Source: Chionis minor
Taxonomy: Eukaryota; Chordata; Aves; Charadriiformes; Chionididae
Direction of reading: 5' to 3'
Length of the DNA: 64,000 nt
Assembly (NCBI GenBank): GCA_013398295.1
Contig: VZSF01007823.1
Coordinates: 1,457,092 to 1,521,091 of the forward strand
The stretch's first letter is position 1; the number at the start of each line of letters is the position of its first letter. A program made the translations under genes and the position numbers. Below the pieces are notes generated by a model. That model did no database searches and was not told the origin of the DNA. It was given only the letters and a program-made list of their open reading frames with translations. This document shows positions 1 through 11,400 of this stretch, one piece after another.

Positions 1-1699
1 TAAATAGTGTAAGTAGCCGTCTTGTGATGCTATCTCGGGGGGCAGAATAGAAAAAAAGGAAATAATTGTTCATAAACAACAAATGTATAAGCCCCCAATT
101 AATACTGAAGTCTAAAGTTTAACATTGAGGATAGTCACTTGATTTCTTCAGACGATTGTCCAACATACTGAATTTTCTTTCATAGTGCCTCTCTTGATGC
201 TTCAGCTGAAGCAAGGAAAAACTATAATGCAAACACTAAGGATTCTGCATTAGCTCTGACCTCTAAGGCTCTCAGATTTATCAGCCACAAGGTAGCTCGC
301 TGTGCTGCACTCTGAAAGCATCGTTGTTACATTGGATGGTTTCTGCTTTCAAAGAGGCTACTTAGCAAAGAATGAGCCCTCGATACGGAGTAATGATACA
401 TATTTATTACAGCTGAATTCTCTTGTATGAATTAAAAGTGAGGGATCTATATGCAAAAAAGGATTTAAATACAGTTTATATGCCAAAAACAAAGTTACAG
501 AAATTCTGCTTCATGCCATCCTAGCCAAAGATTCAGAAACTGCCATCCTTACTTCCAGGCTCCATGGGCACCTAAGACTTTGTCTTGCTGAGCATGCCCC
601 AAAATGTCTTGGTCTTTGGCCTAAGCTCTTTTGAAGAGCCAGGTCAGGGAGTGTTTCCGGACTGTCATAGGATAGGCTTTATAAAAAACATTGAAAACCA
701 CTCTTTCTCAGAAATGGACCCTGAGGAGACAGAGGTGGTGATGCCAGTGCTATCACTCTTTTTTGTGCTAGCCTAGGTGTGGAGTGCAAGCTGCAGGACA
801 CTTCAGGTTCCTCTTCTGAGCATGCTGCCTGCAGGCGGTTCCTTTCTCAGGGACGACTTCTGTTTCATTTTTTATAATTTCATACCTCCTTCCACATCAT
901 TCGTCACTATCACCCAAAGAACCTTAGTGCTCCTTCCACAGACAGAGGGAAAATACTCTGTTTTGGATTCCACTGTATGGACCACGTATGCACAAATTAC
1001 TTGTGGCAATGCCTGTGTTGGAACTGGCTTGTGTTTCCCTTCTCTTCCTTCTTCTTCCCCACACAAGATAAAAGACAGGACTTGGCACAAATATTTTAAA
1101 TAGTGATAGGGGGAAAAAACCACCCAACCTTTCCATACGCAAAGTGCAGCACTGCTGTATGGAGGTGATTGCTCCTGCTACTATGTTGGCATGCCTAGCA
1201 GGCTCACATAGGATGCCTTCCCAAGAGACCTGTTTCCTTCCAAATCAACTAAACAGGAAGTCATAGCAAAATAGACAAACCCCTGGAATGTAAGAAATTA
1301 CTTACTGGGTGAGATCATCTAGATCACTACTCTCTCTGGCAGTGACAGCAGGAAATGCTCTTTAGGGAGAATATTGAAACCTGACTATTTCCTGCCATGT
1401 AGTACCCTGGAACCCCAAATTGTCCTTAGGGTTGTTAGAAGATACATCTCAACGTAATCCTCTTAGTATTCATGATGGACCTGTTGTAAATGAAGATGTC
1501 TGATTCCTTTTTGAATATACTGATACCACCTGACTCTGCAGCTGCCCATGGCTGCGAGATCCAGAAACACACTATTTGCTGAATAAAGATTTATTTATTT
1601 GTTTTCTCTTTTAAAATGATCTCCTACTCAGTTCATAAGGTGGCCCTTATTTCTAAAAGTTCAGGATGTGGCAAAGAGCCCATATTCGTTACTAAGTAA
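1..1699. other. Unique AT-rich non-genic sequence
   Basis: Both strands are interrupted by frequent stops. The two longest plus-strand open stretches (585-776 and 777-1103) lie end to end without a shared frame, lack recognisable domains, and look like chance openings. No repeat family, RNA gene or promoter was recognised here. Confidence 0.7.
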
Positions 1700-2131
1700 A
1701 AGCTCAGTCATACCCCTCTTCAGTCACCTTCTCACCAAACCGGAGTCCTCGTCTTTTTAATCTCTTCTCGTGCACGGGTGCTCTATCACTATGATTATTT
1801 TAATTGCCATTCTCTGTACTTTTCCTAACTCCACTATGTTCTTCTTGAGACGTGGAGACCAGAACTGTGTACAGCGCTAAAGATGCAGAGGTACCATCGT
1901 TTTATATATTAGGAAAATGGTATTTATTGTTGTCTTCTCAATACCATCTCAGCAATATCAAATGTATTTGGCTTTTTGGAAACCACTGCTTGTCCAACCA
2001 CTGATGCCAGACAGCCCTCAGTGATGGCTCCAAGACTGCTTTCCTGAATTATGACCGTAACTGCCAGTTTGAGTTGAGCATCATGTAGACCTGCTTTGGA
2101 TTATTCTTCCCTAAGCGTAGCACTTTACTTT
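1700..2131 (-). mobile_element. Ancient CR1-clade LINE fragment (reverse transcriptase C-terminal region)
   Basis: Read on the minus strand, this stretch follows the order of CR1 ORF2 just downstream of the reverse transcriptase active site. The peptide LRLGKNNPKQ (about 2090-2121) matches the CR1 motif LHLGKNNP. Further along come DNA blocks corresponding to the segment that encodes the QFW-type motif; on the plus strand this reads as the 'ttcttgagacgtggagacc' region near 1850. The same block order is seen in the large minus-strand CR1 copy at 62957-64000. The reading frame is broken many times and divergence is high, so this is a very old insertion of the CR1/L3 type found across amniotes rather than a young bird copy. 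Neither element end is identifiable. The family call comes from remembered consensus blocks, not from an alignment, and the outer limits are approximate. Confidence 0.7.
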
Positions 2132-2183
2132 TTTCCCCTCTCTCTTTTTTTCTCTTTTCTTTTTTTTTTTTTCTTCTTTTCTG
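2126..2183 (+). repeat. Polypyrimidine (CT/T) low-complexity tract
   Basis: Almost only T and C over about 58 bases, including an uninterrupted run of about 13 T at 2160-2172. On the minus strand it makes a lysine/arginine-rich open frame, which is an artefact of composition. It adjoins the inner edge of the old CR1 fragment. Confidence 0.85.
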
Positions 2184-4850
2184 AACTCTGTTTCTCTTTG
2201 TTGAAATGAAATATGGCTTCACCCAAGGGTAAAACTGTGCATAGAACATTTCCAGGAGCTTTGCTGTGTAAGAATTTTACTGATGACAAACATACAGATG
2301 TTGTCACTTATCTGGAGTGCTCTTTTCCCCCAAGCAGAGCCATGTTCAGAATTAATTCATTGGTGTGAGCTCTCTAGGGCCTTTTTAAGCCTCCAAAGTA
2401 TATCAGCCAATTGCTTCAGCCCCTTCAGTCTTGTTTCACGGACTGGAGAGAAAATAAGTAGCCCACCTGTTTTACCAAATGCAACACTTGGAAAGAAGAA
2501 TACAACCCTAAGACTTATGATGTTGTGAATACCTTATCAAGTGCCCTTGCTAACATTTTATTCAAAGTTTGTTTAAATTAAGAGATAAAGTAACGTGTAA
2601 TTCAAGAGTGGCTGTTACGTAAATGTGGTAAAATGCTATTTTGCATTCAGGTAGGAAACACAATGCAGAGAAACCAGTGTTTTCCTTTGAGATGACCAGG
2701 GTTTAGAACTTGGGTTTCTACCTGTATATTTGAAGTGTGATTTTGAGCTTTAAAAATATCAGACTTCTTCATCTGCTAGTACTGAATATTATTTGTGTTA
2801 GCAGGAGCATTTAGAAAATGGCATTTTTGAAAGTTAAGAAATTGTTGTCATTGTACTGAAGCAAAAGCTTTAGCTTTTCAGTACGCATAAATCATTGTTA
2901 TGATTATTACTAAAATCACTGATTCTTATCAATTAAAGATCTGTACCATTTGCTAGCTTTGTCTTGTTTTCTGAAGAGATAAATCTTATAGTAAAAGTTG
3001 GAGTTCGTCCAGTGAAGACCATTGATCCCACCTTGGCTGAATTTTATCCATGAAACAGGCCAGAGAAAGAGATACCAAAGACCGTGATTTTTATGAGAGG
3101 TGAAGACAAAATTCTTCATCTCATTTTTGTAAGATGAAGATACCATTTTAAATAGTGTTTTAATATTGTGATGAGTTAATATCTGTGATTTTGATTCAGA
3201 AGCTTAGTGAAGATTAAAATCAAGAAAGACTGGATTTAAAATTTAAAGGTAAGAAGCTCGTCTCTGTGTACTGTAGAAGAGATTAAAATTATCTGTTATA
3301 ATGCAGGTCTCTTATTTCTGTATGATCTTATTTTTACATATTTTGTAACATATAGTATAGTAGAGTTACACTAGTATAGTATTTTGTAATTTTTCTCTTT
3401 CTACTTTGCTCATAATCTGTGTTCTTCCCACCTTTTTAGTGTGTTTATAAAGCTGTAGCCTTTATTTTATTTTATTTTTTTTAATTGTAGTTCCCTGCAG
3501 TTAGATCAGTATCTCCAGTATCAAATCCAAAGTGGAATCAAGATTGCCAAGGAAAAAAGTGAGAATTGGACAAGTTCTTGGTGCTTTCCACCCAGGAACT
3601 GGGGAATAAAAGCCTACTGAAGTCTGCTGTCTCACTCGGAACCAAAAAGAAATCATAGGACATCCATCAGCTCTGAACAACTTAAGAGTAAACAACTATT
3701 ACTTGTGCCAAAATGAGCCAACCATCTAAAGACGGACAAATATATCCTGAAGCGTTTGTCTCTACTCTTCTGAACCCTTTAATCAGAAAGCTTTAGCTTT
3801 CCTTTAGCACTGAAGAAAATCTAACAGCTGTGTGAACTCCTAAACTGTAAGAGGACATCCACTGGTAGCATTTTTGTCAGAGTACAAATTATAGAACTGC
3901 CTAAAAATGTATGTAATTTATTTGTTCTATACTAATAGGCACCATGCCAGATAGGCAGTTTGCTTTCACAAATCCATTTTGCTGTGTTTTACTTGCATTT
4001 ACTTTCCTTACTTTTGTCACAAACATTTAGGGGGAAAAAATAAGGTCAGAATCTGTAATAGGGATTCCTGATAACTACATGCTTTTCACTCTGAGAATAT
4101 TCTAGGAAATTGCTTATAAATTTGCTTGAGGCATTATAGCACAAGTGCCTCAGTCTATGGAATATGTTACTGCTATTTTAGGTTGCTGTCAATTGCTTAT
4201 TTTTAAGCAGGACTTATTTTAAGCTTGACGAATAGGAAATATTTTTTTAAGTACAATGGAATTGCTGTGGCTCTCACTACTGAATTTCTGGTGTGTTGAT
4301 TAAATTCCTTAAATAGAACAGGTGTTAGTGTAATGGCCTTTACAAGTTAATTAATCTTCATTTTCAAAAGGATGAGCTACCATTAAGCTTAGGTTTATTA
4401 CACATATGTGTAAATTGCAACGTGATTTAGTATTCCAAAGACAAAGCCGTTCTCTAAGGACAGGTCTTCCTATTAGATTGGCATTGTTGTACATGATGTG
4501 AGCAAAATATACACACTCCTGGTTGGCTGAAAACATTTCCTTATATATATGTACATTTGGTGCTATGGCTTATTCAAGCAATTCTGCTGAGAATATCAGT
4601 CTGAGGAGACACCACTACTTAACTATCTTCTGATCTCCACAATAATCTTGAAATTCCTCTTACGATCAGTAGAGCCTGGATTTTATTTAGGTGTGAAGTA
4701 TTTCTATTACAGGGCCAAAATCTTTCTCTGTACCTATGTGAAAACTTGGAGAGATCTTACGTACGGTAAACTAAGTAAGAGCTTTTTGACAACATATACT
4801 ATTAAAAGGGTAATATATCACACTCATTCTGACTGAAGAACATAGCTGTC
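2184..4850. other. Unique AT-rich non-genic sequence with a TTTTA microsatellite
   Basis: No gene or repeat family was recognised. It contains a short (TTTTA)n run followed by T8 at about 3459-3482. Open frames here are under 80 codons and show no domain or splice context. Confidence 0.65.
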
Positions 4851-4904
4851 TGTATAACCAGGCACCTTCTGGGGAGTACTAATCTTCTAGTTTCCGTTTT
4901 TCAG

Positions 4905-4946
4905 ATGAAATCAAAGTCGAGTCTGTTGAGGAGCTGAGCACAAAAG
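4905..4946 (+). other. Candidate 42-base coding microexon or cryptic exon, gene unknown
   Basis: The upstream sequence has the order expected of an intron end: a branch-point-like TACTAAT (about 4877-4883), a pyrimidine-rich stretch, then TTTTTCAG ending at 4904. The next 42 bases end at AAAAG followed by GTGTGT, an acceptable 5' splice site. The length is a multiple of three, and one frame (codons from 4907) is open and reads EIKVESVEELSTK, a composition unlike the surrounding shadow frames. In that frame the open stretch continues as GVFYKMQ to a TGA at 4967-4969, where a second donor-like GTGAGT starts at 4966. The combination EEL..KG.FYK loosely recalls the segment after the nucleotide-binding domain of ABC transporters, but it is far too short to assign. 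Splice and coding potential are inferred. It may be a chance match in a long intergenic region. Confidence 0.22.
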
Positions 4947-4969
4947 GTGTGTTCTACAAAATGCAGTGA

Positions 4970-5876
4970 GTGTAAGAAAGTCACAGATTTCTATACTTTT
5001 CTGACAGAATCCAGTAAGAATTTCACTTTAAGCAGGAAGTTGTCCTTTTTCTTTTTGTTGTGCACTCACACAGTAGCGAAGTCTACTTCACATATTGAGC
5101 TCTAATAGTCGGACCGTTTTTATTTCATGTGGTTCAAATCCTTTACAATGTCCAGACTGCCTTCTGGTTCTCATGACACCAAAGTGTTAGGTCAGATTGT
5201 GGCCTGAATAATCTCCTCGGCTATTAGCTGGCACTGCTCATTCTTTTCATTTAGTGAGAGTGTCAGTTGAAGGGCATGTCTGGACTCACTATTAAAACAG
5301 TGGCTGCATCATTAGCCACCCTCACGGCCATCCCACCTGATCACCATAGTTGCACAGCAGTAAACTTCTCTCCCTGACAGGGCACAGTATTAGGGGTGCT
5401 GGTATTCTGTTATCAGATGCACTTTTTAGTAACGCAGATAAAATTTTCAGAAGCCCAGCAGATGTGCTGACATTTTCTACCAGCCCTGCTCTTTTGAACT
5501 AAGGAAGCCTGAAAATGCACCACTTCACATCAAAGGATTATGTCATTTTTACGGCAGTAGCAGAGCACAGTAAGTATAATTTACCTTTAGAGAGTGAGCT
5601 ATTTACTTGTTGTGAGTGCATTCTCCTATCCTGAGGTATTAAATCATTTCCCAGCTCTGTCAATCTTAAGATGCTTTGGTTAGAGCACACCTTTTGTGTC
5701 TGGGTCCTCAACAGGCTTGACTTTGATCTCACCTGTTCTCATTTCAGTTTCCTTTCCTTTTTCCTCTGCACTCCTGGGTTTATTTTGTATATTGTTATTT
5801 TGTTGTTCTGTTTTACCTAGGTGCATTTCTGTTTCCACAACTTCTCATGCTTTTTGCCACAGACCAGGCACCTTGG
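4970..5876. other. Unique non-genic sequence
   Basis: No repeat, RNA gene or supported coding region was recognised. Base composition is mildly AT-rich and stops are frequent in all frames. Confidence 0.65.
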
Positions 5877-5940
5877 CCCGTGTAATCCTCACGTACGTCC
5901 GGTGTTGTGCCGACGTATCGGTGCCCTTTGATCACGTACA
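5877..5940. promoter_or_regulatory. Small CpG cluster with ACGT palindromes
   Basis: Eight CpG dinucleotides fall within about 64 bases, in surroundings with almost none. Several sit inside ACGT cores (CACGTACGT, GACGTA, TCACGTAC), the core of bZIP/CREB and E-box type sites. CpG is normally lost by methylation in vertebrate DNA, so local retention suggests hypomethylation or recent origin. Any regulatory role is inference. Confidence 0.3.
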
Positions 5941-7240
5941 GCAGAGGGCTGCGGGGCTGACATGAAAGGGGGCAGCAGCCTGTCAGATCCACGGCTCGTA
6001 ACCTGCCTCCTGCCCAAGGCTGAGTTGTGTCAGGGAAAGAAGGGGGTGAGGAATTAGGATACAGGCTGGATGTATCTCAAAGGTGATACTGCCAGGCTGT
6101 TTGTGGATGGGAGCATTTGGGAGGTGCCAAGAAGTCGAGCTTGTGTTGGAACTGCAGAAGAGTAGAACATCATCTTCCCAAAGGCTGGAGAAGAAATTTT
6201 CATTATATCAGTGACTCCTAGCGTTAAACCTCTTGTTAAACAAAACAGAGCTCTAACAAAAAGCTCCATGCATTTTTCCTTTTTCTTCCTTATCATCTTT
6301 TTTTCTTTGTGCCTTTTTTCACTCCTTTTCAATACCTACGTTTTCTCTGTTGATTTTTTCATTTGTCAAAAGATTTCTTTTCGTCTTCCTCAAATCTCTT
6401 TCTTGTTTCTCCTTTTGATGTGGCTTTTCTCTGTGTTTCCCTTTCAACCCTCAGAGCTTACTTTAGTCTCTTCACTGTATTTGCTACATGGAGGAGTGCT
6501 ATTGAAAAATTAAAAGTAGATTGCATGGGAATTTCTTATTTCTCCATTTCCTCTAGAGGCCCGTTTCTCTTCTCTCATATTTCTATGAAGTTTACCATCC
6601 TCAAATGCTTCCTTCCTCTACTTCCAAATAATTTCGCTCATCTTTCCCTCTCTTGCTCTGTCCTTCCACTTCATCTTCCTCTTTGCTTCCTGTTGCCTGA
6701 TATTTAATTTCTCAGGTAGGGTGAGAATTCGTGGTAGTATTCAGATTAGCATGTTGTAGATGAATGCTCTGATCTGTATCTCAGCTTTACTGAAAACACT
6801 AACTTTCCGACTGCATCTATACTGGCTTTTTGTTGCATTTTCTTCCCATTAGACGCTTAGTAAGAGTAGGTTGGCAGTATTAACTGTTACAGCCACATTA
6901 TAACCACAGTCTTGTAGAACCCATTACAGATCAGGTCTGTATGACATTGTAATTTAAATAGCGGTTGCTGGCAGCCTATCTCTGCTTGTCCTCCTATTAT
7001 TACAACCACCAGTAGAGCTGTTCTACTGGGAAATTTCAAGTGTAGACAAAGCTTTAATCAACAGTAATCTGATCCTTTAAAAATGCAACACCAATTCATT
7101 TATTTCTCATTTCACATATGAAATTTTAATAGGTACAATCACCCTTAAGGATGTTTCAAATATTAACATTATGCACAATTACAAAACAGAATCTTTTTTC
7201 TGTATGAAAGTATCAGCATCTTTGAACCAAGCAAGTAGTT
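5941..7240. other. Non-genic sequence, partly pyrimidine-rich
   Basis: From about 6265 to 6700 the plus strand is strongly T/C-rich, which creates long leucine/serine/phenylalanine open frames (for example 6363-6707) without domain content. Nothing else was recognised. Confidence 0.6.
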
Positions 7241-7284
7241 TTCTGTGCAGACATCAGGTTTACTATCAATCAGAAACTTATTAA

Positions 7285-7345
7285 CAGCTGTGTTAGCCCT
7301 AATTAAGTGCAGAGCAATGGCAGACTTTTTAATTAAGTCTTATTT
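7285..7345. promoter_or_regulatory. Paired TAATTAAGT homeodomain-like motifs
   Basis: CTAATTAAGTG at 7299-7309 and TTAATTAAGTC at 7329-7339 share the core TAATTAAGT, in the same orientation about 30 bases apart. The core combines a TAATTA homeodomain site with an NKX-like TTAAGTG half. Such pairs are common in vertebrate enhancers, but AT-rich DNA produces single sites by chance. Conservation was not testable here. Confidence 0.25.
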
Positions 7346-7350
7346 TCCTA

Positions 7351-8451
7351 AGAGGAGACTGGTGGGGTTATTTTCCCTTCTCTTCCCCACCTCCATCCTT
7401 ATTTACTGTGTAAAGCCTGCTTTAAAAATAACTGGGACACAAGATGGGGCCAAGACACCAGGAAATATTTCATTTACAGAATGGCTGTGTGATTATACTT
7501 ACCATATTTTATTCCTTTGGCTTTGTAAAAGAATTCCAAATTGTTTAACTCTTCTGCAGTGTTTTTCATTTGGATTTCTTTTTTGGATTGCTTCTTGTCT
7601 GAAGTGTATTTCCTGTATTGTCAGTGTCAGAAGAAGTATTATTGAAATTAATTTTAGTATATAAATTCATATGAGAGAAAGCGGAGGTGCATGACATCAT
7701 ATGCACCAAAAAGAGGTCCTTGTTGCTTGAGTAGACCTCTGGGCATGTGGTAGAATGAATAAAGTACTTAGTTGTTATCAAAAAGAATGGCCCTTGCAGG
7801 TAAGTTGAAATTTAAAAGTCTCTACGAGTGTTTGATTTTCTTGGTCCTGAGCATGCCGAGTGGTATATGTGTGCTCCTGAAGGGGAGAGAGAAGTACTCT
7901 GAAAAATCTCTTAATCTGCACTTTCTACATGGCGCTATTTAAACTGGGTATCTTCTGTAACCGCAAACAATTGCTGGGTGGTTACTTTGCTCACAGGATA
8001 AGCAGTGTGTGCCGTATAAGAGGGCAGACTAATCTCTTAACTGCTCTTGACAGAGTATTGTGAAGTATGAATATTTTTATTTACCATTAGAGGTATAAAA
8101 ATGCCTTTACCTGAGCTGTGTTCAGTTTATATTTTAATCTGAGAGACAAGATGACTTGAGACAAATGTAGACCTTGACAGTTTACACCAAGGACTCCAGT
8201 GAAATGCTGCCAGCTTACACGGGGTGAGGATCTGTCCCCTGCAGTTTAAAGAGAGGGTAGTGCCAGACAGTCTCTTGTTTGGATCACCACATGAGATGAA
8301 TTTAAGGGTTCACTTTGGAAAACAAACCCAGAGCTCCTGGCTTTGCTTTTGCACTTCTTAGGCAACAGACTGGTTTCCTTTGAGCAACATGTTCAGTAGG
8401 AGGAAGTTAATATGTTCCTGGGAAAAAGTGCTCCAAAGGTGCTTTAAGCCA
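7351..8451. other. Unique non-genic sequence
   Basis: No repeat family, RNA gene or coding region was recognised. The open frame at 7245-7664 (139 codons) overlaps the left part. It has no recognisable domain, signal peptide context or splice support, and is rich in hydrophobic residues as expected from T-rich DNA. Confidence 0.6.
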
Positions 8452-8479
8452 ACAAAAACAAACAAACAAACAAACAAAA
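8452..8479 (+). repeat. (AAAC)n microsatellite
   Basis: AAAC units repeat about six to seven times, followed by a GGTGGTGGGGGGG stretch at about 8482-8496. This is ordinary simple-sequence DNA. Confidence 0.9.
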
Positions 8480-8496
8480 GATGGTGGTGGGGGGGA

Positions 8497-11400
8497 GGAA
8501 TCAAGGCATTGGCCAGCAAGTTTAAAAGGAGCAGTAGATCACTGGAGACTAAAAGCCATAAAAACCCATGATGTTGCATAGCTGGAACGGTCATTTTCGA
8601 AGGGTTTGCAGAGCACTTGTTGCAACTTGAGCTGTCGATGTACGCAGAATAAGCTCATGAATTTCTTCTGCCCTCTGTCTCTCATCCACTTATAATAGGT
8701 TCACATTCATAGTGTAAGAAATGTTTATGTCCTTGGAGGACTAAATAAAAAAATGGCATTTTACTTCTTTTGATGGCAATAGTGATGACAGGTTAAGGTG
8801 GGATCCTTGACATCGTAACAGGATGCTCCAAGGTGCTCTAGACAAGGCAGCTGCTTGTGATCAAACCTGTGCTGGCAGCTGCTGTTTGGCAGGGAGTCCT
8901 GGAGAAACCAGTGCAGCGGGAAGAACTTTCTTGGAAGAAGGACTGGAGTTTGCATGACAGCATGGCTTTGATGGAAATGAATTCAAGGTAGCACCCTCTT
9001 CCTGGGTTTGTTCCCTATTTGGTTTAACTGAGGCCTTGGAAGGGACTTTTAAAAACAGCTAGTACTGTAAGATTCCCAAAGCTTCTGCACCTTTTCCATC
9101 TAAAATGCCTGCGTTCCAAAGGTGGAAGTTTGTTGTGGTAACTCCTAGATTGCTAAAAGCTCTACAACACTCAGCTTGGGCTGCTCTCCTATATCTGGTG
9201 AGGAGTTTTAGCAGTTGGAGTTACTTTGCTTTTCTGTCCCAACTAAACATATTAAGGAGCACTATAAATGACGCAGTGTTTAACCAAATAACTACTATCT
9301 TCTGGCAAAATTTGCATTCAGAGTAGAATTAAGGTTTAATTAAAATATGTGCTAAAAGTGAATTTATCGTTTATGTTGATGCTGTGAAGTGCAGCACAGC
9401 TTATCTTGCCTATGCTTATAATTTGTACAAAAACCAGAAAAGTACTGTGCAAACTTTACTATATCCCAATTCAGAGTCTGCAAATAAAAGATGGTGATTA
9501 AAAAAACCAATTACTCCCTTCCCATAAGAAAGTGGTTTGCTAATTATCTATAAAGATACAAGGATAGGGCACTCATAATCTAAGTGTGACTGTGTTAAAA
9601 ATGTATTATGGAGTTGTTGGAGGTTTCTTAGCAGTAATTAGGAAATATTTTGGAAAAGACGGTGCATCACTACATCCTGTCAAAGAAAAGGAGACTTTGA
9701 GGTGAAAGAGCAGGAAGAGAAAAGGGCAGCAAAGGGTGACTGCTGTTACAGGTATCCAATAAAGGAGGAATACTGCACCTATCTGGAATGAGGGAAGTCA
9801 GCAAGAACACCTTTGAAAGCAATAAAAGGACTCTCATCTCCCTTTTCTCCCTTTATTTATTCAGTGAATCTCAGTGCTTGCAGAAAGCACCTGGCTGACA
9901 GCTCTGTACCTTGGTTTATTCCCAGCAGGTTATACGGCACAGCAATCTACAGCAGCGGTTTCCCCTGTTTGCTCTCCTAACGGGCGATGTAGGCTGTGCT
10001 GTTTCCAAGCATGTTCAGTCACGGGCCTGTCTACCCACTTCTGTGGTGGTGTGGGTACAGGCTGGGGCGTCTGGCAGACTTGGAGGCTGGGCTAAAATGA
10101 GGCAGATAATGCTATTACTGCCCCAGCCATCGTCCCCACCCTTTGGTGGATGTTGCCACCCCTGAGACAGTGATGTCTAATCCACTCATGAATCAATTAT
10201 TGAACTGTCGCATTTTTCAGCCTGGTCTATTAAATTAAACTGACATCAGTCTCATCTCACAAAGACATTAGATAGTGATGAATTTCAGGTACTGTTAACC
10301 TGGTTTTGAATTGGCCAGCTAGAGACAGACAGTTTCATTTTTCATTCCAGCTGCCAGAACCATCGTCACGTACTATCTTGCTGTTGCTTTTGCGGCTTGT
10401 TGATCAATGGGTGGCCTTCCTTGCTAACTCCTGAGAGGGGGCAGATTCATGAGGAGAAAGGCAGTGTAAGAAAGCTAGAAAGGTCAAAACCTTTTTTTTT
10501 TTTCCCCCTGTCTTTGTTAGAATTGTGAGGAAGAGAGTGCATATGTAAACAGTGAGATTGGCTGGCTGGTTAAAAAAGCTTCACTGGAAGAAAAAGCACA
10601 ATACTGCCTATATGGACTTCAAAAGGCACTGTGTGGAATTAATGCAATTCACGTTAGGGGAGCTTACATCCGTGGAAAAATGGAAAAGAAATATTCCATA
10701 CTGCTAACAGCATTGCTTTATAGCTACAGGTACCCGTACTACACCTACTGTCCATGTGCCCTGCTTGCTCCTTGCTGTACTTCCGTTCAGTGGGTGCACC
10801 TGCCAAGGAAGTCATGGAAACTTTTCCACTGTGGCTTGTTAAGAGATGGAAGGTCCTCTGACTGCTCCGAGCTGAACCAGCACGTGTTTGGCTTTGTACT
10901 CCTCCCCTTCCTGAATTCTGCTTTTATTGGTGACTGAAATACAACAAAAAGGTGTTCAAATGGAGGTTGACTGCTCCTACAGTTTATCCTGTTTTCTCTA
11001 CCCAGGACTCCAGGGGAGTTGGTAAGTGTCTGCGTGCTTCATGTTGACTCCCCACGGCAAGATGGTGCCACGGGAGACCTGTTACATGTGGCCACGAGTG
11101 GCCAGAAGGGTTTGCACAGGGGGATGCTGATCTGTGCCCGTGCCCCATAAAGCCTGTGTTTGTGAGTGCCCTTCTCTTCAAATGCACTTCTCTTTTTCAC
11201 AGTGGGGAAAAAAAACAACTATCACCAAGGAAATCCTGGCAGATATTTCCTGCCTGCTGGAGCTGTGGATTCATTACTATTAATAGAACTCTTAATTGAC
11301 TACTCTAGAGCAGCTATAAAAATTGATTAGATGCATGTGAGGAAATAAACATGGGTCAGGCTGTAGTGGCACAGGGATATGAATTTGATGACCTATTAGA

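Noticed and set aside
585..1103. Two adjacent plus-strand open frames (63 and 108 codons) as possible exons of a gene
   Set aside because: They are in different frames or separated by a stop, lack domains, and no splice sites join them.
2049..2307. Lysine-rich minus-strand open frames as a nuclear protein
   Set aside because: They are the translation of the polypyrimidine tract fused to CR1-derived sequence.
7245..7664. 139-codon plus-strand open frame as a membrane protein gene
   Set aside because: Hydrophobicity follows from T-rich DNA; no Kozak context, signal peptide logic, splice sites or known family, and the left part overlaps a regulatory-looking motif pair.
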